Source: Pseudoduganella flava | Lineage (GTDB): Bacteria; Pseudomonadota; Gammaproteobacteria; Burkholderiales; Burkholderiaceae_D | DNA length: 64,000 nucleotides | Direction: 5' to 3' | Assembly (NCBI RefSeq): GCF_007830495.1 | Contig: NZ_VLKW01000007.1 | Coordinates: 208,576 to 272,575 of the forward strand | Shown here: in pieces, positions 43,038-51,647 of the stretch | Numbering within the stretch: position 1 is the first letter of the stretch | Layout: each line of letters starts with the position of its first letter | Notes under the pieces: model-generated | Told to the model about the DNA's origin: nothing | Database searches by the model: none | Seen by the model: the letters and a program-made list of their open reading frames with translations, nothing else | Translations under genes and position numbers: made by a program

Positions 43038-43973
43038 ATGCTGCAAACCCCACTGACGATCCAGCGCCTGTACGACGACAATCGGGAAACGTTGCAGCTG
43101 GGGTGGTTCGCCGGTTTTCCGGGCGGCGAACGGACGATCTCGGGCGATGCGGCCTCGGCGGCCGACCAGGTCGGCCACCTGAACACGATCCACCCCGGCC
43201 GCATCCAGGTGTTCGGCCACCAGGAAATCAATTACTACCACCGGCTGAAGGCGCTGACGCGCGCCCACGTCATCGGCGAACTGATCGCCGGGGGTCCGCC
43301 GGCGCTGATCATCGCCCAGGGGTTGGAAACGCCCCCGGACATCCTCGCGATCTGCGACGAAAAAAACATCCCGCTGTTCTCGACACCGCTGCCGGCCGCG
43401 CAGGTGATCGACTTCCTGCGCGTGTACCTGTCGAAGAAGCTGGCACAGCGCATCATCATGCACGGCGTGTTCATGGACGTGCTGGGCGTGGGCGTCCTGA
43501 TCACGGGCGATTCCGGCCTCGGCAAGAGCGAGCTGGGCCTGGAACTGATCTCGCGCAGCCATGGCCTCGTGGCCGACGACGCGGTCGAGTTCTCGCGCAT
43601 CGCCCCGAACATGATCGAAGGCCGCTGCCCGCCACTGCTACAGAACCTGCTGGAAGTGCGCGGCCTGGGCCTGCTGGACATCAAGGCGATCTTCGGCGAG
43701 ACGGCCGTGCGCCGCAAGATGCGTCTGAAACTGATCGTCCACCTCGTGCGCCGCTCGGCGCTGGAAGAAGAAGTGGAACGCCTGCCGTTCCAGTTCCCGA
43801 CGGAAGACGTGCTGGGCCTGCCGATCCGCAAAGTCGTGATCCCCGTCGCCGCCGGCCGCAACATCGCCGTGCTGCTGGAAGCCGCAGTGCGTAATACGAT
43901 TCTGCAGCTGCGGGGGATCGATACGCTGCAGGAGTTCATGGAGCGGCAGCGTCAGGCAATGAGCGGCGATTGA
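43038..43973 (+). CDS. hprK: HPr kinase/phosphorylase
   Basis: Bifunctional HPr(Ser) kinase/phosphorylase of 311 residues. The P-loop GDSGLGKS is at 157-164 and the K3M-type signature is in AVRRKMRLKLIVHLVRR. The N-terminal domain (1-130) is the HprK sensor fold. In proteobacteria it phosphorylates HPr/NPr on a serine and links PTS state to other regulation. It follows ptsN and precedes a 502-bp palindrome cluster. Confidence 0.94.
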   Translation: MLQTPLTIQRLYDDNRETLQLGWFAGFPGGERTISGDAASAADQVGHLNTIHPGRIQVFGHQEINYYHRLKALTRAHVIGELIAGGPPALIIAQGLETPPDILAICDEKNIPLFSTPLPAAQVIDFLRVYLSKKLAQRIIMHGVFMDVLGVGVLITGDSGLGKSELGLELISRSHGLVADDAVEFSRIAPNMIEGRCPPLLQNLLEVRGLGLLDIKAIFGETAVRRKMRLKLIVHLVRRSALEEEVERLPFQFPTEDVLGLPIRKVVIPVAAGRNIAVLLEAAVRNTILQLRGIDTLQEFMERQRQAMSGD

Positions 43974-44001
43974 TCGCCACTCATTGAAGTGCTGCCAAGG
44001 A

Positions 44002-44052
44002 GTGCTCGCTTGCAAGCGAGCACCGCTTCGTCGGCGACGAGCATGCTCGTCG
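44002..44052. repeat. Double-hairpin module, copy 2
   Basis: A 22-bp perfect palindrome (44002-44023) centred on GCTTGCAAGC is followed by linker CGCTTCGTCGG and an 18-bp perfect palindrome CGACGAGCATGCTCGTCG (44035-44052), then GAAACCC. The layout matches copy 1 at 17757-17826, with different but fully paired arms. Confidence 0.85.
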
Positions 44053-44079
44053 AAACCCACCCAGTTACTGTTGAGCTCA

Positions 44080-44137
44080 TGTCCCCTGGTGCCAGGCACG
44101 AGGAGACATGTCCCCTCGTGCCTGGCACCAGGGGACA
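44080..44137. repeat. Long perfect inverted repeat
   Basis: The arms at 44080-44103 (TGTCCCCTGGTGCCAGGC...) and 44114-44137 are exact reverse complements over 24 bp with a 10-bp loop. Inside each arm is CTGGTGCCAGGCAC, the same theme as the other dyads. Confidence 0.9.
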
Positions 44138-44178
44138 CGGCCACATCAGCCCGAACCATCCGCCCTACTGCTGCGCTT

Positions 44179-44207
44179 GTGTCACTGGTGCCTGGCACCA
44201 GTGACAC
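44179..44207. repeat. Dyad GTGTCACTGGTGCC/GGCACCAGTGACAC
   Basis: Two perfect 14-bp arms (44179-44192 and 44194-44207) are separated by a single T. It carries the CTGGTGCC core found in the neighbouring inverted repeat. Confidence 0.88.
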
Positions 44208-44475
44208 GGCCTCATCCATTGCTTCTTCACGCGGGTCAGGCGTGTCAAAGCCGAGCCCGTGTCCACTTTTCGGGGTGGGACAGGCGCTGCCCCGCAGCGC
44301 AACTCCGTTCGGCAGGCTCGAAGCGGTGCAACGCGCGGCCCCCTGCCTTCCCTCCAAGCTGGACACAGGCTCGGCGCTATGTGTTGTCGTGGAGCACCCT
44401 TGCGCCGCGATGGGCAATGTCTCGCTATGATGCAGCGGTCACCATCACTCGTAGCGCGCCCAGGCGCGCTCTTCC

Positions 44476-45732
44476 ATGGCAACTTACCAGTGGTTCCTGC
44501 TGATCGGCTGCCTGATGCTTGCCCGTGGCTTGTGGGGCACGCCGATCGCTCATCTGCCGTTCACTTCCGCGATGATCTACCTTGGCGTCGGGCTTGTGCT
44601 CGGGCCGATGGGGCTGCGGATTTTCTCGTTCGATCTGTACGAGGCTGCCCCGCTGCTCGAGTTACTGACGGAAGTCGCCGTGCTGATTTCGCTCTTTTCG
44701 GCCGGTATCAAGATGCCCGTGCCGTTCCTGCTGGCGCGGTGGATGGCGCCGATCCGGTTGGCCTGGTTCGCGATGGCGATCTCGATCCTGCTGATCGCGC
44801 TGTTCGCCCACTACCTGCTGGGCATGCCGCTGGGCGCAGGCGTGCTGCTCGGTGCGATCCTCGCCCCCACCGATCCGGTGCTCGCGTCCGACGTGCAACT
44901 ACGCCACGCGGGCGACAAGGATCCGCTGCGTTTCGCCCTCAGCTGCGAGGCCGGCATGAACGACGGCAGCGCCTTTCCGTTCGTGATGCTGGGCCTCGGC
45001 TTGCTCGGCCTGCACGACCTCGGCGACAACGGCCTGCGCTGGTTCACCGTCGAACTGCTGTGGGGGACGGTCGGCGGCGTCGCGATCGGCGTCGCGTGCG
45101 GCGCCGGGCTGGCGCGGCTGAGCCATGAACTGCGCCTGCACCGGCCCAAGCACGAAGTGCTGGACGACCTGATGGGCCTTGGCCTGATCGCCGTCGCCTA
45201 CGGCCTCGCGGTGGCGGCATCGGCCTGGGGCTTCCTGGCCGTGTTCGCGGCCGGCGTGGCGCTGCGCCAGACCGAGCTGAAGCTCGCCGCCCGCAGCGGC
45301 AGGACGGTCGTCACGGACCAGGGCGTGCTGCCCGCGCAGGACACCATCTCGGCGAATTCGCTGCTGTTCAAGGAACACCTTGAACGCCTGTCGGAACTGA
45401 CGCTCGTGCTGCTGCTGGGTGGCGCCACCGTGTTCTGGCTGGACGACTGGCGCGGCTGGATCACGGCGCTGTTCCTGTTCTTCATTGCGCGGCCCGCCAG
45501 CGTACTGATCGCGCTCGGTGGCGGCGGCAGCCCGCGCGCGCAAGCGATCATCGCGTGGTTCGGCGTACGCGGCATCGGCTCGCTGTATTACCTGATGTAC
45601 GCGATCAATCATGGTCTGCCGACGGAGCTGGCGCGCGACCTGATCAGCATTACGACGGCCGTCATCATGCTGTCTATCGTGATCCACGGCACCAGCGTGA
45701 CGCCGCTGCTGGACCGTTTCTGGCGCACCTGA
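44476..45732 (+). CDS. Cation:proton antiporter, CPA1 family
   Basis: Inner-membrane antiporter of 418 residues with about 11-12 hydrophobic segments. Signature sites are GAILAPTDPVLASDVQ (about 130-145, the unwound-helix TDP motif) and EAGMNDGSAFPF (about 155-166, the Asn-Asp ion site). It exchanges Na+ or K+ for H+; which ion cannot be read here. It has no cytoplasmic regulatory domain. It is inserted between hprK and rapZ, which in many betaproteobacteria are adjacent, so its link to them is probably positional. Confidence 0.88.
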   Translation: MATYQWFLLIGCLMLARGLWGTPIAHLPFTSAMIYLGVGLVLGPMGLRIFSFDLYEAAPLLELLTEVAVLISLFSAGIKMPVPFLLARWMAPIRLAWFAMAISILLIALFAHYLLGMPLGAGVLLGAILAPTDPVLASDVQLRHAGDKDPLRFALSCEAGMNDGSAFPFVMLGLGLLGLHDLGDNGLRWFTVELLWGTVGGVAIGVACGAGLARLSHELRLHRPKHEVLDDLMGLGLIAVAYGLAVAASAWGFLAVFAAGVALRQTELKLAARSGRTVVTDQGVLPAQDTISANSLLFKEHLERLSELTLVLLLGGATVFWLDDWRGWITALFLFFIARPASVLIALGGGGSPRAQAIIAWFGVRGIGSLYYLMYAINHGLPTELARDLISITTAVIMLSIVIHGTSVTPLLDRFWRT

Positions 45733-45774
45733 GCGCGCGGGCGGGCCGGCGGCGTTTTCAGGTATCATCGCGCC

Positions 45775-46638
45775 ATGCGTATCGTCCTCATTACCGGTAT
45801 TTCCGGCTCGGGCAAATCGGTGGCCCTGAACGTTCTCGAAGACACCGGTTACTATTGCGTCGACAATCTGCCGCCAGCCCTGCTGGCCAATCTCGTGTCG
45901 ACCCTGGCCGAGGAAGGGACGGAGGCGCTGGCCGTGGCCGTCGACGCCCGCAGCGCCGCCTCGCTGACCAGCCTGCCCGGCGACGTACGCACGCTGCGCG
46001 AACTCGGGCACGACGTGAAGATCATGTTCCTGACCGCGAACACGCACTCGCTCGTGGCCCGCTTCTCGGAAACGCGCCGCAGCCACCCGCTGTCGCACGA
46101 GCTGCACCCGGGCCAGAACCCCGCCGGCCGGCGCACGCTGATCGAATGCATCCAGGAAGAGCGCGAGCGCCTCGCGCCCATCGAACAGCTGGGCCACGTG
46201 ATCGACACGTCGGAGATCTCGGCGAACAAGCTGCGCGGCTGGATCAAGGACCTCGTCGAGAGCGAGAACGCGCCGTTGACGCTGTTCTTCGAGTCGTTCG
46301 CGTTCAAGGTCGGCGTTCCGCAGGACGCCGACTTCGTGTTCGACGTGCGCGCGATTCCGAACCCGTATTACGACCACGCACTGCGCCCGCTCGATGGCCG
46401 CGACGCGCCGGTGATCGCCTTCCTCGACGCGCAACCGAGCGCCGAGGAGATGTTCGGCGACATCCGCGCGTTCATCGAGAAATGGCTGCCCGCCTTCAAG
46501 AAGGACAACCGCAGCTACCTGACGGTGGCCATCGGCTGCACTGGCGGCCAGCACCGCTCGGTGTACATGGCCGAGCGCCTGGCGCGGCATTTCAACGAGT
46601 CGGAGCGGGTGGTGCTGCGGCATAGAGAGCGGCCGTAG
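45775..46638 (+). CDS. rapZ: RNase adapter RapZ
   Basis: ATP/GTP-binding protein of 287 residues. The Walker A is GISGSGKS at 8-15; YYCVDNLPPAL and VFDVRAIPNPYYD are family signatures, and the C-terminal GCTGGQHRSVYMAERLA is the RNA/metabolite-binding domain. In E. coli RapZ delivers small RNA GlmZ to RNase E to control glucosamine-6-phosphate synthase; in betaproteobacteria the exact role is less well known. It belongs to the ptsN-hprK-rapZ group but is separated from hprK by an antiporter gene. Confidence 0.94.
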   Translation: MRIVLITGISGSGKSVALNVLEDTGYYCVDNLPPALLANLVSTLAEEGTEALAVAVDARSAASLTSLPGDVRTLRELGHDVKIMFLTANTHSLVARFSETRRSHPLSHELHPGQNPAGRRTLIECIQEERERLAPIEQLGHVIDTSEISANKLRGWIKDLVESENAPLTLFFESFAFKVGVPQDADFVFDVRAIPNPYYDHALRPLDGRDAPVIAFLDAQPSAEEMFGDIRAFIEKWLPAFKKDNRSYLTVAIGCTGGQHRSVYMAERLARHFNESERVVLRHRERP

Positions 46639-46707
46639 TCCGCCGCGCTTTCCCCACCTTGTTCAGCCGCGCACGCAGCCGGCGGCTCCCGCCGGCCCGC
46701 CTCGTCC

Positions 46708-47700
46708 TCAGCGAAAATACGGCGCCACATTCCGCGCAATCCGCGCGAACTCCTCTTCCTTCAACGGCAGCTTCCTGAACGCCGCCCAGCTCTCGCGCGG
46801 CCGCAGGTTCTTGCCAGCTGCCGCGTCCGATCCGAACAGGATGCGCTCCACGCCGATCTCGCGGATGCGCTGCGCCACCTTCGCCTGCTGTTCCGGCGTG
46901 ATCTCGGGATTGGCCACCGTCGCGACATCGAACCACAGCTTGCGCGTGCGCGCGTCCTTTGCCGCCACGGCCGCGGCCAGCACACCCAGCACTTCGTCCG
47001 CCGGCGCGTCGCCGTAGCCCGGCCCCGTGCCGGCCAGGTGCGCGACCTGCACCGGCACGTCCGGCGCGGCGGGCAGCAGTTCGTCGAGGAAGACGCGCGC
47101 CTGCGCCGCCCCATACGGCCGGTGTTTCGACACCGAAGCGCGCAGGTGCACGACGATCGCCATCTTCTTCGCATTCGCGGCCGCGAACACCTGGCGCAGC
47201 CGCGCGGCATGTTCGGGCAGCTCCAGCTGCACGTCGGAATTGCCGAAGTGGAGCTTGATGCCCCCCTTCAGCGACGGCACGTCGGCGCAGCGGGCCAGCT
47301 CGTCGAGCGCATAGTCCTTCAGCGGATTGAAGCTGCCGAACGCGCGCAGCCGGTCCGGGTACGGCGCGGCCTGCGCGCCATTGAAGTCGTTCTCGGCGCG
47401 CACCTTCGTGTACTCGTCTTCGATGCGGCGTGACGGGCTGCCCCACACGTACGCCGCTGACAGCAGCAGCGCGCGGCGGATGCCCGCCTCGTCGAGCAAC
47501 GCGACGACATCCTGCGCCGTGATGACGGGCGGGCCGCCGGCGCCGGTATCGAGCAGCCGCGCGATCGCATGGCTGAACAGGTGCTGGTGGTGATCGGCCA
47601 CGGGCGCATCGGTGGCGGCCGATGCGGCTGAAACGTCGAATGCCCGCGCCGGCAGCGCGAGGCTGGCGGCGGCAAGGGTCAGGAAGGAGCGGCGGTCCAT
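46708..47700 (-). CDS. Exported amidohydrolase-family protein
   Basis: Metal-dependent hydrolase of the Amidohydro_2 (TIM-barrel) family, 330 residues. The N-terminus MDRRSFLTLAAASLALPARA has a twin-arginine-like motif and a hydrophobic core, so it is probably exported folded through Tat. Metal-site residues are visible in VADHHQHLFS (about 33-42), the central His in IVVHLRASVSKH and VQVAHLAG, and the catalytic Asp in ILFGSDAAAG. Substrate unknown. Convergent with rapZ, and 7 bp downstream of the acyl-CoA hydrolase gene. Confidence 0.82.
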   Translation of the reverse strand: MDRRSFLTLAAASLALPARAFDVSAASAATDAPVADHHQHLFSHAIARLLDTGAGGPPVITAQDVVALLDEAGIRRALLLSAAYVWGSPSRRIEDEYTKVRAENDFNGAQAAPYPDRLRAFGSFNPLKDYALDELARCADVPSLKGGIKLHFGNSDVQLELPEHAARLRQVFAAANAKKMAIVVHLRASVSKHRPYGAAQARVFLDELLPAAPDVPVQVAHLAGTGPGYGDAPADEVLGVLAAAVAAKDARTRKLWFDVATVANPEITPEQQAKVAQRIREIGVERILFGSDAAAGKNLRPRESWAAFRKLPLKEEEFARIARNVAPYFR

Positions 47701-47707
47701 GGTGGCC

Positions 47708-48790
47708 TCACAGGTCGCGCAGCGGATGCGCCCAGGCGGGCCACGCGGGTTCGAAGAAGCGCGCCACCATCTCGTCCGTCACGGCAGCGAGCGACGGCGG
47801 ATTCCAGCGCGGCGCATTGTCCTTGTCGATCGCCAGCGCGCGCACGCCTTCGATCACTTCGCCGTGCTCGAACGCGCGCCGCGCCAGGTTGCGTTCGAGC
47901 CGCAGGCAGTCGGCGATCGGCAGCGTGCCGGCGCGCTGCAGCAGCTCGAACGTCACGCACATCATCAACGGCGAACGCTGCTCCATCGCTGCCAGCGCCT
48001 TGCGCGCAAAAGGATGATCGTCGCTGCGCAGCGACGCGATGATCTCCACCACCGAACGGTGCCCGAAATGGCGGTCGATCAGGGCGCGGTGCGCCTGCAG
48101 TTCCGCATGCCCCGCCTCTTCCTTCAACGGCCGGGCAAACGTAGCGATCGCTTCGCGCAGGCCCGCGCCCGCCGTCGAGCCGATCAGGTCGGCCAGCAGC
48201 GGCAGCTCGGCCTCGGGCACGTAATGGTCGGCCAGGCCGCAGTACAGCGCATCGGCCGCGCCGATCGTCAGCCCAGTCAACGCCAGGTACAACCCGAGCC
48301 TGCCTGGCGCGCGGGACAGGAACCAGCTGCCGCCCACGTCCGGGAAGAAGCCGATGTTCACTTCGGGCATCGCCATGCGCGTGCGGTTCGTCACGATGCG
48401 CACGGCGCTGCGCGACCCGGCCTGGGAAATGCCCATGCCGCCGCCCATGACGACGCCATCCATCAGCGCCACATACGGTTTCGGATAGCAGTGCACGAGA
48501 TGGTTGAGCGCGTATTCCTCGCTGAAGAAGTCGTCCAGCAGCGCGCTGCCGCCCTGCGGCGTGCTGCGCCCGACGGCATGGAAGAAGCGGATGTCGCCGC
48601 CCGCGCACAACGCCTTCTCGCTGCTGCTGCGCAGTACCACTGCCGCGATGGCGGGATCGTCGCGCCAGGCCCGCAGCGTGGCGGTCAGCGCACGGATCAT
48701 CTCGAGCGACAGCGAGTTCAGCGCCTGGGGCCGGTCGAGCGTAAGGAAGCCGGTACCGCCCCTCACCTTGCAGTGCACGTTCTCGCTCAT
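47708..48790 (-). CDS. 3-Hydroxyisobutyryl-CoA hydrolase-like crotonase
   Basis: Crotonase-superfamily protein of about 360 residues, too long for a simple hydratase. The ECH_2 type is shown by ALMDGVVMGGGMGISQ (oxyanion hole), RMAMPEVNIGFFPDVGGS (catalytic Glu) and the extended C-terminal helical region. It probably hydrolyses 3-hydroxyisobutyryl-CoA in valine breakdown. ATG 48790 gives the usual MSENV start; an in-frame ATG at 48802 adds four residues. It is followed by the amidohydrolase gene, 7 bp away. Confidence 0.87.
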   Translation of the reverse strand: MSENVHCKVRGGTGFLTLDRPQALNSLSLEMIRALTATLRAWRDDPAIAAVVLRSSSEKALCAGGDIRFFHAVGRSTPQGGSALLDDFFSEEYALNHLVHCYPKPYVALMDGVVMGGGMGISQAGSRSAVRIVTNRTRMAMPEVNIGFFPDVGGSWFLSRAPGRLGLYLALTGLTIGAADALYCGLADHYVPEAELPLLADLIGSTAGAGLREAIATFARPLKEEAGHAELQAHRALIDRHFGHRSVVEIIASLRSDDHPFARKALAAMEQRSPLMMCVTFELLQRAGTLPIADCLRLERNLARRAFEHGEVIEGVRALAIDKDNAPRWNPPSLAAVTDEMVARFFEPAWPAWAHPLRDL

Positions 48791-48890
48791 GGGGTCTCGC
48801 ATCGTTGTCGTTATCGCCGTCCATTCTAGCGAAGGACGCGATGATCACAAAGCGCGGTACGGTAACGAGGTGGGTCGCAAGCAACCGTCG

Positions 48891-48930
48891 AAAATGAGCG
48901 TTGAAAAATGCGCGCGGAAAATGCGCGTTG
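48891..48930. repeat. Three tandem 13-bp units
   Basis: AAAATGAGCGTTG, AAAATGCGCGCGG and AAAATGCGCGTTG follow each other (one extra A after the first) between the acyl-CoA hydrolase start and the hpf terminator. Too short to code. Confidence 0.6.
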
Positions 48931-48958
48931 AAATAACAAAGGGCGCCAACGCGCCCTT
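48931..48958 (-). terminator. Intrinsic terminator after hpf
   Basis: On the minus strand, GGGCGC-GTTG-GCGCCC is followed by TTTGTTATTT, about 22 bp past the hpf stop. Confidence 0.8.
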
Positions 48959-48979
48959 GTTCTTGCAGCCTTGCCGACG

Positions 48980-49336
48980 TTATGCCGCTGACGCCGGGTT
49001 CTCGCTTTCGGCGAGGTGCTTGATGGTTTCGTGATTATGGTTCTGCACTTTATCCTTGTGCTTCATGACCTGGCGGTCCAGTTTGTCGATCAGCGTGTCG
49101 ATCGCCGCATACAGGTCTTGCGCAACGCTTTCCACGAACACGGTCTTGCCGGACATTCGCAGGTTGATTTCCGCCTTCTGCCTTTTCTCTTTCTCGGTGA
49201 GGTTATCTACACTCAGGATCACACTAACATCGATCAGATGATCGAAGTGCCGCTTGACGCGCTCCAGCTTGTTCTGCACGTATTCGCGGATGGCCGGCGT
49301 CACGTCGATATGGTGTCCACTGATGGTCAGATTCAT
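48980..49336 (-). CDS. hpf: Ribosome hibernation promoting factor
   Basis: Ribosome-binding stress protein of 118 residues (short HPF/YfiA fold). It begins MNLTISGHHIDVTPAIREYV and contains VILSVDNLTEKEKRQKAEI and YAAIDTLIDKLDRQVMKHKD, the family landmarks. It blocks the decoding centre and promotes 100S or inactive 70S ribosomes in stationary phase. I chose ATG 49336; a GTG two codons upstream is possible. It lies 84 bp downstream of rpoN, the standard proteobacterial arrangement, and ends at an intrinsic terminator. Confidence 0.94.
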   Translation of the reverse strand: MNLTISGHHIDVTPAIREYVQNKLERVKRHFDHLIDVSVILSVDNLTEKEKRQKAEINLRMSGKTVFVESVAQDLYAAIDTLIDKLDRQVMKHKDKVQNHNHETIKHLAESENPASAA

Positions 49337-49420
49337 ACACACACTCCTAAAGAAGATATTGCAGGTTCATACGGGCTCCGCCTGAAAGAACGGCGGCGCA
49401 GAGGAACCCAAGCACTACTG

Positions 49421-50884
49421 CTACAAGGACTTGCGGAGGCTGACTGGGGGGATTTTCAATGCTTCGCGATATTTGGCAACAGTTCGTCGCGCAATCACCA
49501 TGCCTTGTTCACCCAGCATGTCCGCAATCTTACTGTCGGATAAAGGGTTCTTGGGGTCTTCGGCTCCTGTGAATTGCACGATCAGCGCACGGATCGCAGT
49601 CGAGGAAGCTTCCCCACCAGCTTCGGTTGCGACATGGCTGCCAAAAAAGTACTTCAACTCAAACATGCCATGCGGGGTCAGCATATATTTTTGAGTTGTT
49701 ACCCGAGAGATAGTGCTCTCGTGTAGTCCCAGTGTATCAGCTATTTCGCGCAACACAAGGGGTCTCATTGCCACAGCGCCATGCGAGAAAAAGTTCTTCT
49801 GCCGCTCGACGATGGCCTGGGCGACGCGCAGGATCGTGTCGAAACGCTGACGCATATTCTTGATCAGCCACTTCGCTTCCTGCAGCTGAGCATTCATCTG
49901 CGCCTCGCCCTTGCCTTGCTTGAGCAGGCTGGCGTACAGGGCATTCACACGCAGGCGCGGCATCACGTCGTTGTTCAGCGTGACAATCCAGCCGGTGCGG
50001 CCTTTCTTCACGATCACATCGGGTACCACGTAGTCTGACACGTCACGCGCGAACGCGGCGCCCGGGTGCGGGTTGCATTGGCGGATAACGGCCTGCGCTT
50101 CGCGCAAGTCTTCGTCGTCGCAATCGAGGGCTTTCTTCAGCTTGTTGAAGTCGCGCTGCGCGAACCACTGCAGGTGTTTCTCGACGATGCACAGCGCCAT
50201 GCGGCGCGTCACCATCGGCACGTGCGGCATGCGCCGGATCTGCAGCGCCAGGCATTCGGACGCGTTGCGCGCGCCGACGCCGACTGGGTCGAAATTCTGC
50301 AGCAGCTTCAGCGCCGTGCGCAACTCGTCGAGCTCGATCTCCAGCTCTTCCGGCAAGCGCGCGTGGATCTCTTCCAGGCTCTCTTCGAGATAACCGTTGT
50401 CGTCGAGCGCGTCGATGATCAGTTCCATCAGCGCACGGTCACGTGGTTCCTGCACCGTGACGCGCATCTGTTCCATCAGATGGTCGCGCAGGCTGCCGTG
50501 GCTCGCTTCCAGCTGCGGGCGGGCGTCGTCGTCGTCCGGGCCCTTGCCGCGGCTGGCGTCGCTCCAGTCGTGATCGCCTTCGGGCGCATCGCCCTCGCCG
50601 CCCTCGTACGGTTCCGGCTCGGCCGGCGCGGCGCCTTCCTGCGGCGGCCCTTCGGCCGGCGCTTCCGGGGTAGCGGGCGTCGAGTTGATTGCTCCGTCGG
50701 CCAGCAGGCGCACGGAACGGTCGAGCGGATCGTCGAGCCGCTCCAGCAGCGGGTTATCCGTCAGCAGTTGTTCCAGTTCCTGGTGCAGCTCCAGCGTGGA
50801 CAATTGCAGCAGGCGGATCGACTGCTGCAACTGCGGGGTCAGCGCGAGATGCTGCGACGTTCGCAGTTGCAAAGACTGTTTCAT
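49421..50884 (-). CDS. rpoN: RNA polymerase sigma-54 factor
   Basis: Sigma-54 of 487 residues, needed with ATP-dependent activators for nitrogen and other promoters. Region I is the Gln/Leu-rich N-terminus (LRTSQHLALTPQLQQSIRLL). Region II is an acidic linker (about 60-125). The core-binding and HTH region (HESTISRVTTQKYMLTPHG) follow, and the RpoN box ARRTVAKYRE is at about 465-474, recognising the -24 element. It is 6 bp downstream of lptB and 84 bp upstream of hpf. Confidence 0.96.
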   Translation of the reverse strand: MKQSLQLRTSQHLALTPQLQQSIRLLQLSTLELHQELEQLLTDNPLLERLDDPLDRSVRLLADGAINSTPATPEAPAEGPPQEGAAPAEPEPYEGGEGDAPEGDHDWSDASRGKGPDDDDARPQLEASHGSLRDHLMEQMRVTVQEPRDRALMELIIDALDDNGYLEESLEEIHARLPEELEIELDELRTALKLLQNFDPVGVGARNASECLALQIRRMPHVPMVTRRMALCIVEKHLQWFAQRDFNKLKKALDCDDEDLREAQAVIRQCNPHPGAAFARDVSDYVVPDVIVKKGRTGWIVTLNNDVMPRLRVNALYASLLKQGKGEAQMNAQLQEAKWLIKNMRQRFDTILRVAQAIVERQKNFFSHGAVAMRPLVLREIADTLGLHESTISRVTTQKYMLTPHGMFELKYFFGSHVATEAGGEASSTAIRALIVQFTGAEDPKNPLSDSKIADMLGEQGMVIARRTVAKYREALKIPPVSLRKSL

Positions 50885-50890
50885 GGCCGG

Positions 50891-51646
50891 TCACATGCGG
50901 AAGTGTTCACCCAGATAAACGCGGCGTACTGACTCGTCGGCAATGATGTCGTCGGGCCGGCCCGATGCCAGTACGCTCCCCTGATTGATGATATACGCGC
51001 GATCGCAGATGCCCAGCGTTTCGCGCACGTTATGATCCGTGATCAACACACCGATCTGCCGTTCCTTCAGGAAGCGCACGATCCGTTGGATTTCGATCAC
51101 GGCGATCGGGTCGACGCCGGCGAACGGTTCGTCCAGCAGCACGAAGCGCGGGTTGGTCGCCAGCGCGCGCGCGATCTCCACGCGGCGGCGTTCGCCGCCC
51201 GACAGCGACAGCGCCGTGTTCTCGCGCAGCTTCTCGATCTGCAGGTCGGCCAGCAGTTCGTTCAGCCGTTCGTCGATCTGCGCCTTCGTCAGCGGCTTGC
51301 CGTCGATCTTCTGGATCTCCAGCACGGCGCGGATGTTTTCCTCCACGGTCAGCTTGCGGAACACCGAAGCTTCCTGCGGCAGGTAGGACAGGCCCAGGGT
51401 CGCGCGCTTGTGGATCGGCAGGCTCGAGATGTCGACGCCGCTGATGTCGATCGTGCCCGCATCCGAGGCGACCAGGCCGACGATCATGTAGAACGACGTC
51501 GTCTTGCCCGCCCCGTTCGGGCCCAGGAGGCCGACGACTTCGCCGCATTCGACCTGCAGCGACACGTCGTGCACGACCTGGCGCTTGCCGTAGCTCTTTT
51601 GCAGGCCACGCACGATCAGCGTGCTGCCGCAGCTTTGCTCCGCCAT
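50891..51646 (-). CDS. lptB: LPS export ABC transporter ATPase LptB
   Basis: ATP-binding protein of 251 residues that powers LPS extraction from the inner membrane with LptFG. Walker A is GPNGAGKT at 42-49; the ABC signature is LSGGERRRVEIARAL and Walker B is RFVLLDEPFAGVDP. Motifs and length are standard, and the neighbouring lptA and lptC fix the identity. It starts one base from the lptA stop. Confidence 0.96.
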   Translation of the reverse strand: MAEQSCGSTLIVRGLQKSYGKRQVVHDVSLQVECGEVVGLLGPNGAGKTTSFYMIVGLVASDAGTIDISGVDISSLPIHKRATLGLSYLPQEASVFRKLTVEENIRAVLEIQKIDGKPLTKAQIDERLNELLADLQIEKLRENTALSLSGGERRRVEIARALATNPRFVLLDEPFAGVDPIAVIEIQRIVRFLKERQIGVLITDHNVRETLGICDRAYIINQGSVLASGRPDDIIADESVRRVYLGEHFRM

Positions 51647-51647
51647 G

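Larger units (their letters stand above)
43974..44475. other. 502-bp gene-free palindrome cluster
   Basis: Between hprK and the CPA1 antiporter there is no credible gene. The stretch contains the second double-hairpin module (44002-44052), a 24-bp-armed inverted repeat (44080-44137) and a 14-bp-armed dyad (44179-44207), all within about 200 bp. The remaining 270 bp hold no clear feature apart from the expected antiporter promoter. Confidence 0.75.

Noticed and set aside
43974..44475. CRISPR array
   Set aside because: The palindromes are not evenly spaced identical repeats with unique spacers, and no cas gene is near.
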